Shown: piece by piece, positions 17,660-26,488 of the stretch
How the letters are laid out: every line of letters begins with the position of its first letter
How positions within the stretch are numbered: the first letter of the stretch is position 1
The notes under the pieces: generated by a model
Seen by the model: only the letters and a program-made list of their open reading frames with translations
Told to the model about the DNA's origin: nothing
Databases searched by the model: none
Translations under genes and position numbers: made by a program
Source of the DNA: an uncultured Eubacterium sp.
GTDB lineage: Bacteria; Bacillota; Clostridia; Lachnospirales; Lachnospiraceae
Direction: 5' to 3'
Length of the DNA stretch: 64,000 bases
NCBI GenBank assembly: GCA_945939115.1
Contig: CAMEVC010000001.1
Coordinates: 172,569-236,568 of the forward strand

Positions 17660-18550
17660 ATGGATTACACTAAGTTATCAGACATAAAAGACAGATATAA
17701 AGACTACAAAGAAATATTTAATTCAGGTGACCTTGAAAGGTCTGCGGATATTCTGGAAGAAATGTTACAAAGAATTGAGGGAGCTTCTGACGAGAGGAGA
17801 GCAGGACGATTTGAGAATGATACATTTGTGAAGAAATCGGACATGGATGGCAGGCCAATATACATTAGTCTTAATCATGTTATGGAGTATTATGTGTATG
17901 CATGTTATTTTGAGCCGGAGGCAGATGTAAAGTGTACAGAGATTCCTGTTGGTGAATACTACAGAACTTATGGTGAACTGTGCCTGAGACTGTCAAAGTT
18001 TCACAGAGCGGAGGATGCTTACAGGAAAGCAATATGCTGGAATCCGGTAGACCTTGATTCATATCTTGGTCTTGCGGAGTGTTATAAGAATTTAAATATG
18101 CTCTCAAGATATCTTGATATTACAAGACAGGCTTACAGATTCTGCTGCACAAGAGCCACAATGGCAAGATACTACAGAAATATGGGATTTTATTTTGTAG
18201 CAAAGTATCAGACAGAGGCGGCAAGAGTATGTTACACATACAGCAACATTTATTATAAGACAGAAAATGCAGATAACGAACTTAAGTATCTGGAGGATGC
18301 ACTAAAGGAGGAAACGCCGGAGTATAGTATCAGGGATATGCAGAAGATTCTTGAAGAGCAGGATGTTGAGCCGGGACCTGACTCTAAAACAATAGGTATT
18401 ATATACAGAGTGGGTGAACTGATGATGGAGGATAAAGATTATGCTCTCGCAAGGGACTGCTTTTCAATCGTGTATGATATCACGCAGGAAGGCAGACTTA
18501 AGACTCTTCTTGATGAGCTTGATAAGGACATTATGAATTCGGATAACTAG
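17660..18550 (+). CDS. Tetratricopeptide-repeat protein
   Basis: The roughly 296-residue, mostly helical, soluble protein contains TPR-like helical pairs. The clearest is YGELCLRLSKFHRAEDAYRKAI followed by DLDSYLGLAECYKNLNMLSRYLD (landmarks, about residues 108-160). A further pair lies near the C-terminus (LMMEDKDYALARDCFSIVYDI). An N-terminal repeat-like segment is FNSGDLERSADILEEMLQR. GTG 17657 or ATG 17660 may start it, with AAGGA upstream. It directly follows the GH13-like gene and may be a partner or scaffold in the same operon. No enzymatic domain is seen. Confidence 0.72.
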   Translation: MDYTKLSDIKDRYKDYKEIFNSGDLERSADILEEMLQRIEGASDERRAGRFENDTFVKKSDMDGRPIYISLNHVMEYYVYACYFEPEADVKCTEIPVGEYYRTYGELCLRLSKFHRAEDAYRKAICWNPVDLDSYLGLAECYKNLNMLSRYLDITRQAYRFCCTRATMARYYRNMGFYFVAKYQTEAARVCYTYSNIYYKTENADNELKYLEDALKEETPEYSIRDMQKILEEQDVEPGPDSKTIGIIYRVGELMMEDKDYALARDCFSIVYDITQEGRLKTLLDELDKDIMNSDN

Positions 18551-18579
18551 AATGTATATTGGCAGTGGGGAGAATGGTG

Positions 18580-19224
18580 ATGATTGATAAAATGTATGAC
18601 GGAATTATATTTGACCTGGATGGAACAATGTGGGATACTAGAAAGCCTATATGTGAGGCATGGAATATAATTCTTGAAAAACATCCACAGATACAGAGAG
18701 ATACTATTGTTGAGAATGACCTTAATGCATGTATGGGACTTCCTATGTATGATATTGCAGCAAGACTTTTTCCGGATGAGAAGGAGGAAGTGCGCAATGC
18801 TCTGATGGATGAATTATGTGCATTTGAGAATGATTATCTTGCAGAGCGTGGAGGCATACTCTATCCTGAACTTGCTGATACATTATATGCGCTTGGAAGA
18901 AAGTATTCTCTTTATATTGTGAGCAATTGTCAGGATGGTTATATCGAGAGCTTTCTTACAGCTCATCTTATGTCTGATTTTTTCAAAGATACAGAGTGCT
19001 GGGGAAGAACATTCTTATCAAAGGGGGAGAGCAATAGAATCCTCATGGAGAGAAACAACCTTAAGAATCCTGTATATGTGGGAGATACAGAAGGGGATGC
19101 AAGGTCTGCCAAGGATGCCGGCATAGATTTTATATATGCTGCATATGGGTTCGGCGAAGTGTCAGAAGACAGATATGTGGCGGCTGTGGACAGCTTTTCA
19201 GAATTAAAATGCATTCTGTTGTAA
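18580..19224 (+). CDS. HAD family hydrolase (phosphoglycolate phosphatase-like)
   Basis: This 214-residue HAD phosphatase has motif I GIIFDLDGTMWDT, motif II YIVSNCQDG, a lysine in FLSKGE, and motif IV YVGDTEGDARSAKDAGI, with a helical cap between motifs I and II. The start at 18580 is chosen because GGGGAG lies seven bases upstream; the frame is open further back from a TTG. Such enzymes dephosphorylate small sugar or glycolate phosphates. It ends the 14.3-19.2 kb plus-strand group, just before the trp promoter. Confidence 0.82.
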   Translation: MIDKMYDGIIFDLDGTMWDTRKPICEAWNIILEKHPQIQRDTIVENDLNACMGLPMYDIAARLFPDEKEEVRNALMDELCAFENDYLAERGGILYPELADTLYALGRKYSLYIVSNCQDGYIESFLTAHLMSDFFKDTECWGRTFLSKGESNRILMERNNLKNPVYVGDTEGDARSAKDAGIDFIYAAYGFGEVSEDRYVAAVDSFSELKCILL

Positions 19225-19248
19225 TCAATGTTGTAATCAATTTTTTTG

Positions 19249-19277
19249 TTGACGAGTGAATTATCAAGTGCTATTAT
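19249..19277 (+). promoter_or_regulatory. trp operon promoter
   Basis: TTGACG at 19249-19254 and TATTAT at 19272-19277 are separated by exactly 17 bases. They lie directly upstream of the T-box leader, predicting a transcription start near 19284. Confidence 0.8.
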
Positions 19278-19284
19278 AAGTGAC

Positions 19285-19640
19285 AGTTAAATATATAAAG
19301 TCGATGATCAAAAGAGTACTTTCGGAAGGTACATCACAGAGAGCTGACGGTGGTGGGAAGCCAGCATGGAGAGCCGTAAGGAATGGGTTTGTGAGATGCG
19401 TAGATGAAATAGCAGTAGTTTACGACGCGGCCTCGCGTTACAGGGGAAGGATATAATAGTTGTATCTGATTAATGAGTTGAACATACAGGTGGCATATCC
19501 GGTCTGGGTACGCCACCTTTTTTAAGTATCGATTAAGATGTGCAAAGATAAAGCTTGCACTGTATGTTCATGAACAAGGGTGGCACCACGATAATTCGTC
19601 CCTGGCAGGTTTATAATGTTACCTGTCAGGGACTTTTTAT
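19285..19640 (+). ncRNA. T-box riboswitch (tRNA-Trp) leader of trpEGCFBA
   Basis: The leader has stem I elements (GAGAGCTGACGGTGG at 19339 onward), the T-box bulge sequence AAGGGTGGCACCACG at 19576-19590, and a terminator. In the terminator, GTCCCTGGCAGGT (19598-19610) pairs perfectly with ACCTGTCAGGGAC (19621-19633) before TTTTT. The best specifier candidate is TGG at 19384-19386 in the GGAATGG context, matching tryptophan. Uncharged tRNA-Trp would bind, form the antiterminator and allow transcription of the trp genes. The specifier was assigned by eye, not by folding. Confidence 0.95.
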
Positions 19641-19702
19641 GCAGTGCCAGAAAAGTTTTGATAGAATTTTGCCTGCATAAAAATGTGATATAGGGAGGAA
19701 TT

Positions 19703-21121
19703 ATGAAGAGAAGATTAAGAGCGTATAAGAAGACAGTAAGCATCGTTAATGAGAAGGCTATAGAGCTTTACAAGGGACTGGGAATTGAAAAGAAAGGTTT
19801 TCTGCTGGAGGGAACTGACAAGGAAAGCGGACAGTATACTTTTATGGGAGTTGAACCGAATGAGATAATCCAATCAGATAAGGACAGCCTTGTTATTACA
19901 AGAAAAGATGGAAGCAGAGAGGTAAGAGAGGGCAATCCTCTTATAAGACTTAAAGAGTATTTTGATGAATTCGAGATAGTAAAGGATCCGGGAGAACTTG
20001 ATTTCATCGGAGGTCTTGTTGGAAGCCTTGGATATGATTATATCAGGTATACCGAGGTTCTTCCCGATGATAACCCTGATGAAATAGGAATTGAGACAAT
20101 ACAGCTTATGCTTGCAGACAAGTTCATTGCTATCAATCATACAGCAGAAACATTCACAGCAGTAGTGCTTGGAGAGGATTCAGAGGAAGGCAGGATTAAG
20201 GCTTTAAAGGAAGCGGAGGAGCTTATAAAGACTGCAAGAGAGGGTGTAGATAAGTTTAAGGATGATAAGCCTGATATGTCACTTGATGGTGTGATATTGA
20301 AAAAATCGGACACGCTTGAACAATATAGCAAGAAGGTTAATAAGATTAAGAATTACATAAAAGAAGGTCATATATTCCAGACTGTTCTTTCACAGAGATG
20401 GACAATAAAGACGGGACAGAGCGGTTTTAATCTCTATGAAAAATTAAGAGAACTTAATCCTTCACCATATATGTATTACTTTAATTTCGGAGATTTTGAG
20501 ATAATCGGAAGTTCACCGGAAATGATTGTAAAGCAGTCAGACAATAAAGTATATACATGTCCTATAGCGGGCACAAGAAAAAGAGGAGCAACAAAGGAAC
20601 AGGATATTGCTTTAGAGGAAGAACTTCTTGCAGATGAGAAAGAGAGAGCAGAGCATGTAATGTTAGTTGACCTTGCACGTAACGATATGGGTAGGATAAG
20701 TGAGATAGGAACAGTTAAGGTTGACCAGTTCATGAATATCCAGAGATATTCACATGTTATGCATATTGTTTCACTTGTTGAGGGAAGAAAGAATGGAGAA
20801 TATCATCCACTTGACCTCGTATCATCATTTCTTCCAGCAGGCACATTAAGCGGCGCACCTAAGATAAGAGCAATGGAAATCATAGATGAGCTTGAGACAG
20901 TAAGAAGAGGCCTGTATGGAGGAGCTACAGGATACCTTGATTTTGGCGGTAATATGAACTTCTGCATTACAATCAGGACTATGATTAAGAAAGGCGATAA
21001 GGTATATCTTCAGGCAGGAGCAGGAATTGTTGCTGACTCAAAGCCGGAGATGGAATATCAGGAGTGTTGCAATAAGGTAATGGCTCTCGCAAAGACACTT
21101 GTTAAGGAGGAACATTTATGA
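19703..21121 (+). CDS. trpE: Anthranilate synthase component I
   Basis: TrpE converts chorismate and ammonia to anthranilate together with TrpG. The 472-residue protein has the N-terminal tryptophan-binding region, GFLLEGTDK, where most TrpE proteins read LLES. The chorismate-binding domain follows: EGHIFQTVLSQRW, NPSPYMYYF, IAGTRKRG, LVDLARNDMGR, LPAGTLSGAPKIRAM and LQAGAGIVADSKPE. A GGGAGG site precedes the start. It is the first gene after the T-box leader and overlaps trpG by four bases. Confidence 0.97.
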   Translation: MKRRLRAYKKTVSIVNEKAIELYKGLGIEKKGFLLEGTDKESGQYTFMGVEPNEIIQSDKDSLVITRKDGSREVREGNPLIRLKEYFDEFEIVKDPGELDFIGGLVGSLGYDYIRYTEVLPDDNPDEIGIETIQLMLADKFIAINHTAETFTAVVLGEDSEEGRIKALKEAEELIKTAREGVDKFKDDKPDMSLDGVILKKSDTLEQYSKKVNKIKNYIKEGHIFQTVLSQRWTIKTGQSGFNLYEKLRELNPSPYMYYFNFGDFEIIGSSPEMIVKQSDNKVYTCPIAGTRKRGATKEQDIALEEELLADEKERAEHVMLVDLARNDMGRISEIGTVKVDQFMNIQRYSHVMHIVSLVEGRKNGEYHPLDLVSSFLPAGTLSGAPKIRAMEIIDELETVRRGLYGGATGYLDFGGNMNFCITIRTMIKKGDKVYLQAGAGIVADSKPEMEYQECCNKVMALAKTLVKEEHL

Positions 21122-21687
21122 TTCTGCTGATTGATAATTACGATTCTTTTACATACAACCTGTATCAGTTCATTGGAATATTTAACAGTGACATAAAGGT
21201 TGTAAGAAATGATAAGATAACAATTGAAGAAATTGAGGAACTGAATCCGGAATCAATTGTTATATCTCCGGGACCTAAAAGTCCTAAGGAAGCCGGAATC
21301 TGTGTAGATGTGATAAAGCATTTTACAGGTAAGAAGCCTATACTTGGAATATGTCTTGGACATCAGTGTATAGGAGAGGCTTTTGGTGCGACTGTGTCAT
21401 ATGCCAAGAAGATAATGCATGGGAAACAGTCTGAAATATATCATGATGGAGACAGCATTTTTACAGGGATTGATTCTCCGGTAAAGGTTGCAAGATATCA
21501 TTCGCTTGCAATAATCGAAGAAACTATGCCGGAGTATCTCCAGGCTGTTGCCAAGACCGCAGACGGAGAAATAATGGCAGTAAAACACAGGGATTATCCG
21601 GTTATTGGGCTTCAGTTTCATCCGGAATCTATATATACAGAGCATGGAAAAAGGATGATAGAAAACTTTGTCAACGGAGTGATTTAG
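21118..21687 (+). CDS. trpG: Anthranilate synthase component II (glutamine amidotransferase)
   Basis: This 189-residue class I glutamine amidotransferase supplies ammonia to TrpE. It contains LIDNYDSFTYNLYQF, VISPGPKSPKEAG, the nucleophile cysteine in GICLGHQCIGEAFG, and the His/Glu pair in GLQFHPESIYTEHG. It may also serve 4-amino-4-deoxychorismate synthesis if no separate pabA exists. It overlaps trpE by four bases (ATGA). Confidence 0.96.
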   Translation: MILLIDNYDSFTYNLYQFIGIFNSDIKVVRNDKITIEEIEELNPESIVISPGPKSPKEAGICVDVIKHFTGKKPILGICLGHQCIGEAFGATVSYAKKIMHGKQSEIYHDGDSIFTGIDSPVKVARYHSLAIIEETMPEYLQAVAKTADGEIMAVKHRDYPVIGLQFHPESIYTEHGKRMIENFVNGVI

Positions 21688-21695
21688 GAGGATTT

Positions 21696-22502
21696 ATGAT
21701 ACTTGATGTTATAGTTGAGGATAAGCTTAAAAGGCTCCCTTCCCATAAAGCGGTAATAAGCGAGGAGCAGATGAAAAAAGAAGCTTTGGCGAGTACAAGA
21801 AAGTCTGTCAGTTTCTATGATGCACTTGCCAAGAAGGAACTTTCAATCATAGGGGAGTTTAAGAAGGCTTCGCCCAGCCACGGAAAGATGGATAACAAGA
21901 TTTCTTTGGAGGAGAGGATTGCCCAGTACAATGAAAGTGCAGACGCTATTTCCTGTCTTACAGAGGAGGATCATTTTAATGGAAGCACAGAGTATTTAAA
22001 GCAGATAAGAAATATGACAGAGCTGCCAATTATAAGAAAGGATTTTATTATTGATCCTTATCAGGTATATGAGGCAAAGGTAATTGGTGCAGATGCAATT
22101 CTGCTTATTGCGGCAATACTTGATGATGAGAAGTTTAAGGAACTGTATGATCTTGCATATAGTCTGGGGCTTGATGTTTTATGCGAAGTTCACGATGAGA
22201 CAGAAATGCAGAGAATGCTTAATCTGAATGTGAAAATTATTGGTATCAATAATAGAAATCTTAAAACATTTGAGGTGAATCTTGATACTACAAGGAAGCT
22301 TGCAGGCATGGTGACAGAGAAGATGAGAAGTGATGGCACTCTCCTTGTATCAGAAAGCGGAGTCTCAGGAACAGAGGATGTGAAAGTTATGGCTGAAAGC
22401 GGTGCGGATGCACTTCTTATAGGAACTGTACTTATGGAGGCAGAAAAACCTTCAGAACTTGTGTATGATTATAAAAGGATATATAATCAGTCAAAAAAAT
22501 GA
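21696..22502 (+). CDS. trpC: Indole-3-glycerol phosphate synthase
   Basis: The 268-residue TIM-barrel enzyme decarboxylates and cyclises CdRP. Motifs include IGEFKKASPSHGKM, LTEEDHFNGSTEYLK, PIIRKDFIIDPYQVYEA, ADAILLIAAIL, GINNRNLKTFEV and LVSESGVSG. An AGGAGG site precedes the start, eight bases after trpG. It overlaps trpF by four bases. trpD, which usually lies between trpG and trpC, is absent here. Confidence 0.96.
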   Translation: MILDVIVEDKLKRLPSHKAVISEEQMKKEALASTRKSVSFYDALAKKELSIIGEFKKASPSHGKMDNKISLEERIAQYNESADAISCLTEEDHFNGSTEYLKQIRNMTELPIIRKDFIIDPYQVYEAKVIGADAILLIAAILDDEKFKELYDLAYSLGLDVLCEVHDETEMQRMLNLNVKIIGINNRNLKTFEVNLDTTRKLAGMVTEKMRSDGTLLVSESGVSGTEDVKVMAESGADALLIGTVLMEAEKPSELVYDYKRIYNQSKK

Positions 22503-23146
22503 AATCTCCTGTTGAAGTAAAGATATGCGGGCTTACCAGCGAAGCTGACGCGGGACTTCTGGAAAAATACGGTGCAGATTACGGAGGTATGGTTCTTTTT
22601 TATCCAAAGAGTAAAAGAAATATCAGCTTAGAACTTGCAGGACTTCTTGTGAGAAGATTGAAAAAATCGGACATAAATACAGTTGCGGTTGTTGTATCTC
22701 CGAATGTTTCCCAGGTCACAGAGATTGAGAATATTGGATTTGATTATATCCAAATACATGGAAATCTCAGTGAAGAGGTGTATAATAGTTGCGGTATCAA
22801 TATAATAAGAGCTGTGAATATCAGGAATGAAGAGGCTGATGAAATACAAGAACTGCTTGAAATATATAAGAACTGTGACAAGATAAGCGGACTGTTATTT
22901 GATGCAGGCGTACCTGGGAGCGGTAAAACCTTTGACTGGGACAGTCTTAAGGGAATTAATTCATCAGGGAAAAAGCTCTTTCTTGCGGGAGGACTTAATA
23001 CAGCAAATGTATTCGATGCAATCAGGACAGTAACACCGGATGTTGTTGATGTAAGTTCGGGAGTTGAGTATGATAATACTGATATTAAGGGCAAAGATGA
23101 GAATAAGGTAAAAGCATTTATGCAGGAAGCAAAATTAAGAAAATGA
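22499..23146 (+). CDS. trpF: Phosphoribosylanthranilate isomerase
   Basis: The 215-residue TIM barrel starts with [12 protein letters not shown] (catalytic cysteine). It continues with [49 protein letters not shown] (catalytic Asp) and [15 protein letters not shown], and ends with DVSSGVE. It isomerises PRA to CdRP. The start overlaps the trpC stop by four bases. Confidence 0.95.
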   Translation: MKSPVEVKICGLTSEADAGLLEKYGADYGGMVLFYPKSKRNISLELAGLLVRRLKKSDINTVAVVVSPNVSQVTEIENIGFDYIQIHGNLSEEVYNSCGINIIRAVNIRNEEADEIQELLEIYKNCDKISGLLFDAGVPGSGKTFDWDSLKGINSSGKKLFLAGGLNTANVFDAIRTVTPDVVDVSSGVEYDNTDIKGKDENKVKAFMQEAKLRK

Positions 23147-23156
23147 GGTAAAGAAA

Positions 23157-24344
23157 ATGGCAGAGAGCAAGTATTATGGACAATTTGGAGGACAGTTTGT
23201 GTCAGAGTCGCTTATGAATACCCTGGCAGAACTGGAGAAGGCATTTGATGAGGCGATAAAAGACCCTGAATTCATAAAGGATTATATGTACTACCTTAAA
23301 GAATATGTAGGAAGAGAGACGCCTCTTTACTATGCTGAGAGGTTAAGCAGCAAGTATGGAGCAGAAATTTATCTTAAGAGAGAAGATTTGAACCATACGG
23401 GCGCTCATAAGATTAACAATGTTATCGGACAGATTCTTCTTGCAAAGCGAATGGGAAAGACAAAGGTTATTGCCGAGACAGGAGCAGGACAGCACGGAGT
23501 TGCAACAGCCACAGGTGCCGCACTGTTTGACATGGAGTGTACGGTATTTATGGGAGCAGAGGATATTGAGAGACAGAAACTTAATGTCTTCAGAATGGAA
23601 ATGCTCGGGGCAAAGGTTCAGCCTGTAACAACAGGAAGTTCAACTCTTAAGGACGCAACTAATGAGGCGATAAGAACATGGGCAGAGAAGGCAGAGGACA
23701 CATTTTATGTAATCGGCTCTGCGGTGGGGCCACATCCTTATCCGAGAATGGTTAAGGAATTCCAGAGAATTATAAGCACAGAGGCAAGAAGACAGATACT
23801 TGAGAAGACGGGGAAGCTTCCTGATGCAGTGGTTGCCTGTGTTGGTGGTGGTTCTAACTCAATTGGTATGTTCGCAGATTTCATTGATGATAAAGATGTA
23901 GACCTTATAGGAGTTGAAGCCGGAGGATTGGGTATTGAAACCGGAAAACATGCTTCTGCCATGGCTCTCGGTCAGGTTGGTGTTCTTCATGGAATGAAGA
24001 CATATCTTCTTCAGGATGAGAAAGGTAATATCCAGCTTGCACACTCTATATCAGCAGGACTTGATTATCCGGGCGTCGGACCTGAACATGCGTACCTAAG
24101 AGATTCGGGAAGAGCAAAATATGTTTCCATAACAGATAAGGAGTGTATGGATGCTCTTATGGAGCTGTGCAGAATAGAGGGAATAATACCAGCTATAGAG
24201 AGCGCTCATGCACTTGCCTATGTTATTAAAATGGCACAGGGAGAATATAAGGGAAAGACAATAGTAATGTGTCTTTCAGGCCGTGGAGATAAGGATGTCA
24301 ACACAGTTCAGAAATATCTTAATGGAGAGGAGACTAACAAGTAA
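23157..24344 (+). CDS. trpB: Tryptophan synthase beta subunit
   Basis: The 395-residue PLP enzyme condenses indole and serine. It begins with [15 protein letters not shown], carries the PLP lysine in [14 protein letters not shown], and has [17 protein letters not shown], the phosphate loop [12 protein letters not shown], and [16 protein letters not shown]. It is a TrpB1-type subunit that complexes with TrpA encoded immediately after it (one-base overlap). Confidence 0.98.
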   Translation: MAESKYYGQFGGQFVSESLMNTLAELEKAFDEAIKDPEFIKDYMYYLKEYVGRETPLYYAERLSSKYGAEIYLKREDLNHTGAHKINNVIGQILLAKRMGKTKVIAETGAGQHGVATATGAALFDMECTVFMGAEDIERQKLNVFRMEMLGAKVQPVTTGSSTLKDATNEAIRTWAEKAEDTFYVIGSAVGPHPYPRMVKEFQRIISTEARRQILEKTGKLPDAVVACVGGGSNSIGMFADFIDDKDVDLIGVEAGGLGIETGKHASAMALGQVGVLHGMKTYLLQDEKGNIQLAHSISAGLDYPGVGPEHAYLRDSGRAKYVSITDKECMDALMELCRIEGIIPAIESAHALAYVIKMAQGEYKGKTIVMCLSGRGDKDVNTVQKYLNGEETNK

Positions 24345-25138
24345 TGAATAGAATAGAAGACAGACTGGCGGCTCTTAAGTCAGAAGGAAAGAAAGCATTT
24401 ATTACATATACAACAGCAGGGCTTCCTGATTATGATACAACTAAGAAGATAATGTTTGCACAGGAGAGAGCAGGTGTAGATATTATGGAGATTGGAGTTC
24501 CTTTTTCGGATCCTATAGCAGACGGTCCGGTTATCCAGAATGCATCATATAATGCAATACTTGGCGGGGCTTCTCTGGAAGGAATATTTGACATGATAGG
24601 TGAAGTCAGGGAGAGTGGATTTAATACTCCGGTTGTGTTTATGCTTTACTATAATACAGTTTATCATTATGGACTTGAAAACTTTGTTGACAAATGTATT
24701 GAGAATGGAATCGACGGACTTATTATCCCTGATCTTCCTTTTGAAGAGCAGGGAGAACTTAAGGAAGTACTTGTGGAGAAAAAGGCTTCGCCTATTCTTA
24801 TCCAGCTTGTCTCACCTGTGTCAAAGGATAGAATTCCTATGTTATTAGATGGAGCAAGGGGATTTGTTTACTGTGTATCTCAGATGGGTGTGACGGGAAA
24901 GGGAGCAAATTTCCATTCACAGATAAGAGAGTATCTCACAGAAGTAAAAAAGGAATCAAAGATTCCGGTAATGATGGGCTTCGGAATAAGAACAGCGTCG
25001 GATGTTGCTCCTCTTGAAGACATAATTGATGGTGCCATTGTAGGTTCATATTTTATAAAACTTCTTGAGAATAGTAATTTCTCTGAGGATGCAGTTAGTG
25101 AATATATAACAACATTTAAGAAGGAGCTGAATGCTTAA
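24344..25138 (+). CDS. trpA: Tryptophan synthase alpha subunit
   Basis: The 264-residue TIM barrel cleaves indole-3-glycerol phosphate. Key segments are FITYTTAGLPD, DIMEIGVPFSDPIADGPVIQ (catalytic Glu and Asp), DGLIIPDLPFEEQ, CVSQMGVTGKGANFH, and PVMMGFGIRTASDV, ending with GAIVGSYFIK. It overlaps trpB by one base, and its own stop overlaps the ATG of a small unknown gene (TAATG). Confidence 0.97.
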   Translation: MNRIEDRLAALKSEGKKAFITYTTAGLPDYDTTKKIMFAQERAGVDIMEIGVPFSDPIADGPVIQNASYNAILGGASLEGIFDMIGEVRESGFNTPVVFMLYYNTVYHYGLENFVDKCIENGIDGLIIPDLPFEEQGELKEVLVEKKASPILIQLVSPVSKDRIPMLLDGARGFVYCVSQMGVTGKGANFHSQIREYLTEVKKESKIPVMMGFGIRTASDVAPLEDIIDGAIVGSYFIKLLENSNFSEDAVSEYITTFKKELNA

Positions 25139-25455
25139 TGGTACCTGTATTAGCGAAGCAGGCACTCGCACGAAAATGTGAATTTGATAATGCCAAGATG
25201 ACGGGGAATTACGAGTGCGCATATGCTTTGGGAGTAGTTGCGGGAGCATTAGATATTCCAAAGCCGGATAACATAGATAATATGGTGAGTCTGAAAGAAT
25301 CGGTTGAAGCGTTATATAATAACCGGAATACAGATTCTGAGCAGATTAATAAGATTATTTCATTGCTTGCAGATTATGAACCTTCTGAACAGTTTGATGA
25401 ACAGATGGCTGGTTTATTCAATGATGGATATGAGGACAGAAAAATTAAATTCTAA
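25138..25455 (+). CDS. Small uncharacterised protein coupled to trpA
   Basis: I do not recognise this 105-residue protein. It begins MVPVLAKQALARKCEFDNAK. There is a short conserved-looking hydrophobic patch YECAYALGVVAGALDIPKP at residues 25-43, then two amphipathic helices. The C-terminal part is acidic and ends DRKIKF. There is no signal peptide, metal motif or membrane helix. Its ATG overlaps the trpA stop in TAATG, a pattern used by trpB/trpA as well, so it is probably translated with the operon. A new promoter begins eight bases after it, marking the operon's end. Confidence 0.65.
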   Translation: MVPVLAKQALARKCEFDNAKMTGNYECAYALGVVAGALDIPKPDNIDNMVSLKESVEALYNNRNTDSEQINKIISLLADYEPSEQFDEQMAGLFNDGYEDRKIKF

Positions 25456-25463
25456 ATGAAATG

Positions 25464-25492
25464 TTGACTTATATTTCCACATAGGGTATATT
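25464..25492 (+). promoter_or_regulatory. Promoter of the HPr-like gene
   Basis: TTGACT at 25464-25469 and TATATT at 25487-25492 are separated by 17 bases. They lie 44 bases before the HPr-like start codon. Confidence 0.6.
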
Positions 25493-25536
25493 TACAAAAG
25501 TAACTGAAAATTAACGAAAGTAAGGTGTAATTTGTA

Positions 25537-25788
25537 ATGACTGAGACAATCAACGTTGCTAACATTGACAAAGTACATAAGAATCCCATAGCAGAGCTTG
25601 TTCAGACAGCATGTCAGTTTGAAAGTCATATAGACATTTCGTCTGGTGGCAAGAATATCAATGCTAAGAGTCTTATGGGGATTATGGCATTTGGCCTGAA
25701 AGACGGAATGGCAGTTACTATTTCGGCAGAAGGCAGTGATGCAGATAAAGCAGTAGAAACAATTAAGAAGTTTCTTGCAGGCGAATAG
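25537..25788 (+). CDS. HPr-family protein, atypical active-site loop
   Basis: The 83-residue protein has the HPr fold. The C-terminal half contains NINAKSLMGIMAFGLKDG, with Ser45 at the regulatory serine position. A VQTACQF helix and the ending IKKFLAGE also fit. The phospho-histidine position is kept (His14 in DKVHKNPI), as is the following proline. The usual active-site arginine, two residues after the histidine, is replaced by Asn16. Phosphotransfer from enzyme I may therefore be weak, and a regulatory role is possible. ptsI lies 26 kb away in this window. It has its own promoter. Confidence 0.78.
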   Translation: MTETINVANIDKVHKNPIAELVQTACQFESHIDISSGGKNINAKSLMGIMAFGLKDGMAVTISAEGSDADKAVETIKKFLAGE

Positions 25789-25814
25789 TTTTTATTATTA
25801 AGGAGGATAGAGTT

Positions 25815-26294
25815 ATGGTAGAAACTAAGAAGGAAAACATTGTATTTGGTGATGCTGTAAAGGCAACAGAGGCTAAAGAGACAGTTAAGAAGGCAGCTAA
25901 GACAACAGAGAAGAAGACAACAGCTAAGGCTTCTACAGCTAAGACATCAGCTAAGAAGACAACAGCTAAGGCAGAAACAAAGGCAGCAGAAGTTAAAGAG
26001 ACAGCTAAAGAGACAGCTAAAGAGACAGCTAAGGCAGCACCTAAGAAGACAACAACAGCTAAGAAGGCTGTAGCACCTAAGAAGACAGTAGCTAAGAAGG
26101 AAACTAAGACTGAAGTATTTATTCAGTACGAGGGTAATCAGACTGATGAAGAAGCTGTTATGAAGAAGGTTGAGGCTGATCTTAAGGCACAGAAGGTATC
26201 TGCTAAGGAGATTAAGTTATACATAAAGCCAGAGGACAAGGCTTGTTATTATGTGGCAGATGGCAAGGTTGCAGGAAAGGTTAATTTATTCTAA
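25815..26294 (+). CDS. Histone H1-like Lys/Ala-rich protein with DUF6465 domain
   Basis: The 159-residue protein has two parts. Residues 1-98 are a low-complexity basic tail of Lys, Ala and Thr, including three consecutive KETA units and KKTTAKA motifs, similar to histone H1 C-termini. Residues 99-159 form a compact domain (EVFIQYEGNQTDEEAV to GKVNLF), recalled as DUF6465, a family common in Lachnospiraceae. The tail suggests nucleic-acid binding. AAGGAGGA precedes the start. A terminator follows. The CarD-like regulator gene comes next. Confidence 0.78.
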   Translation: MVETKKENIVFGDAVKATEAKETVKKAAKTTEKKTTAKASTAKTSAKKTTAKAETKAAEVKETAKETAKETAKAAPKKTTTAKKAVAPKKTVAKKETKTEVFIQYEGNQTDEEAVMKKVEADLKAQKVSAKEIKLYIKPEDKACYYVADGKVAGKVNLF

Positions 26295-26325
26295 TAATCA
26301 GGTTTAATTGGAAAGTAATCATAGG

Positions 26326-26367
26326 CTGTTGTTTTGGCGACATTGTTACCAGGACAGCAGTTTTTTT
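26326..26367 (+). terminator. Intrinsic terminator after the DUF6465 gene
   Basis: CTGTTGTTTTGG at 26326-26337 pairs, with several G-U pairs, with CCAGGACAGCAG at 26349-26360. Seven T residues follow at once. Confidence 0.75.
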
Positions 26368-26409
26368 GTGCATTTTTTCATAAGTATTTGCACAGAAAAA
26401 AATAACTCT

Positions 26410-26437
26410 TTGAAAAAAATAAAAATTGTAATATAAT
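26410..26437 (+). promoter_or_regulatory. Promoter of the CarD-like gene
   Basis: TTGAAA at 26410-26415 and a perfect TATAAT at 26432-26437 are separated by 16 bases, about 50 bases upstream of the CarD-like start. Confidence 0.7.
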
Positions 26438-26488
26438 ATTAATAATTGATGCGGATTAAACGAAGAATTGGAAGGAAGTACATGAGGC

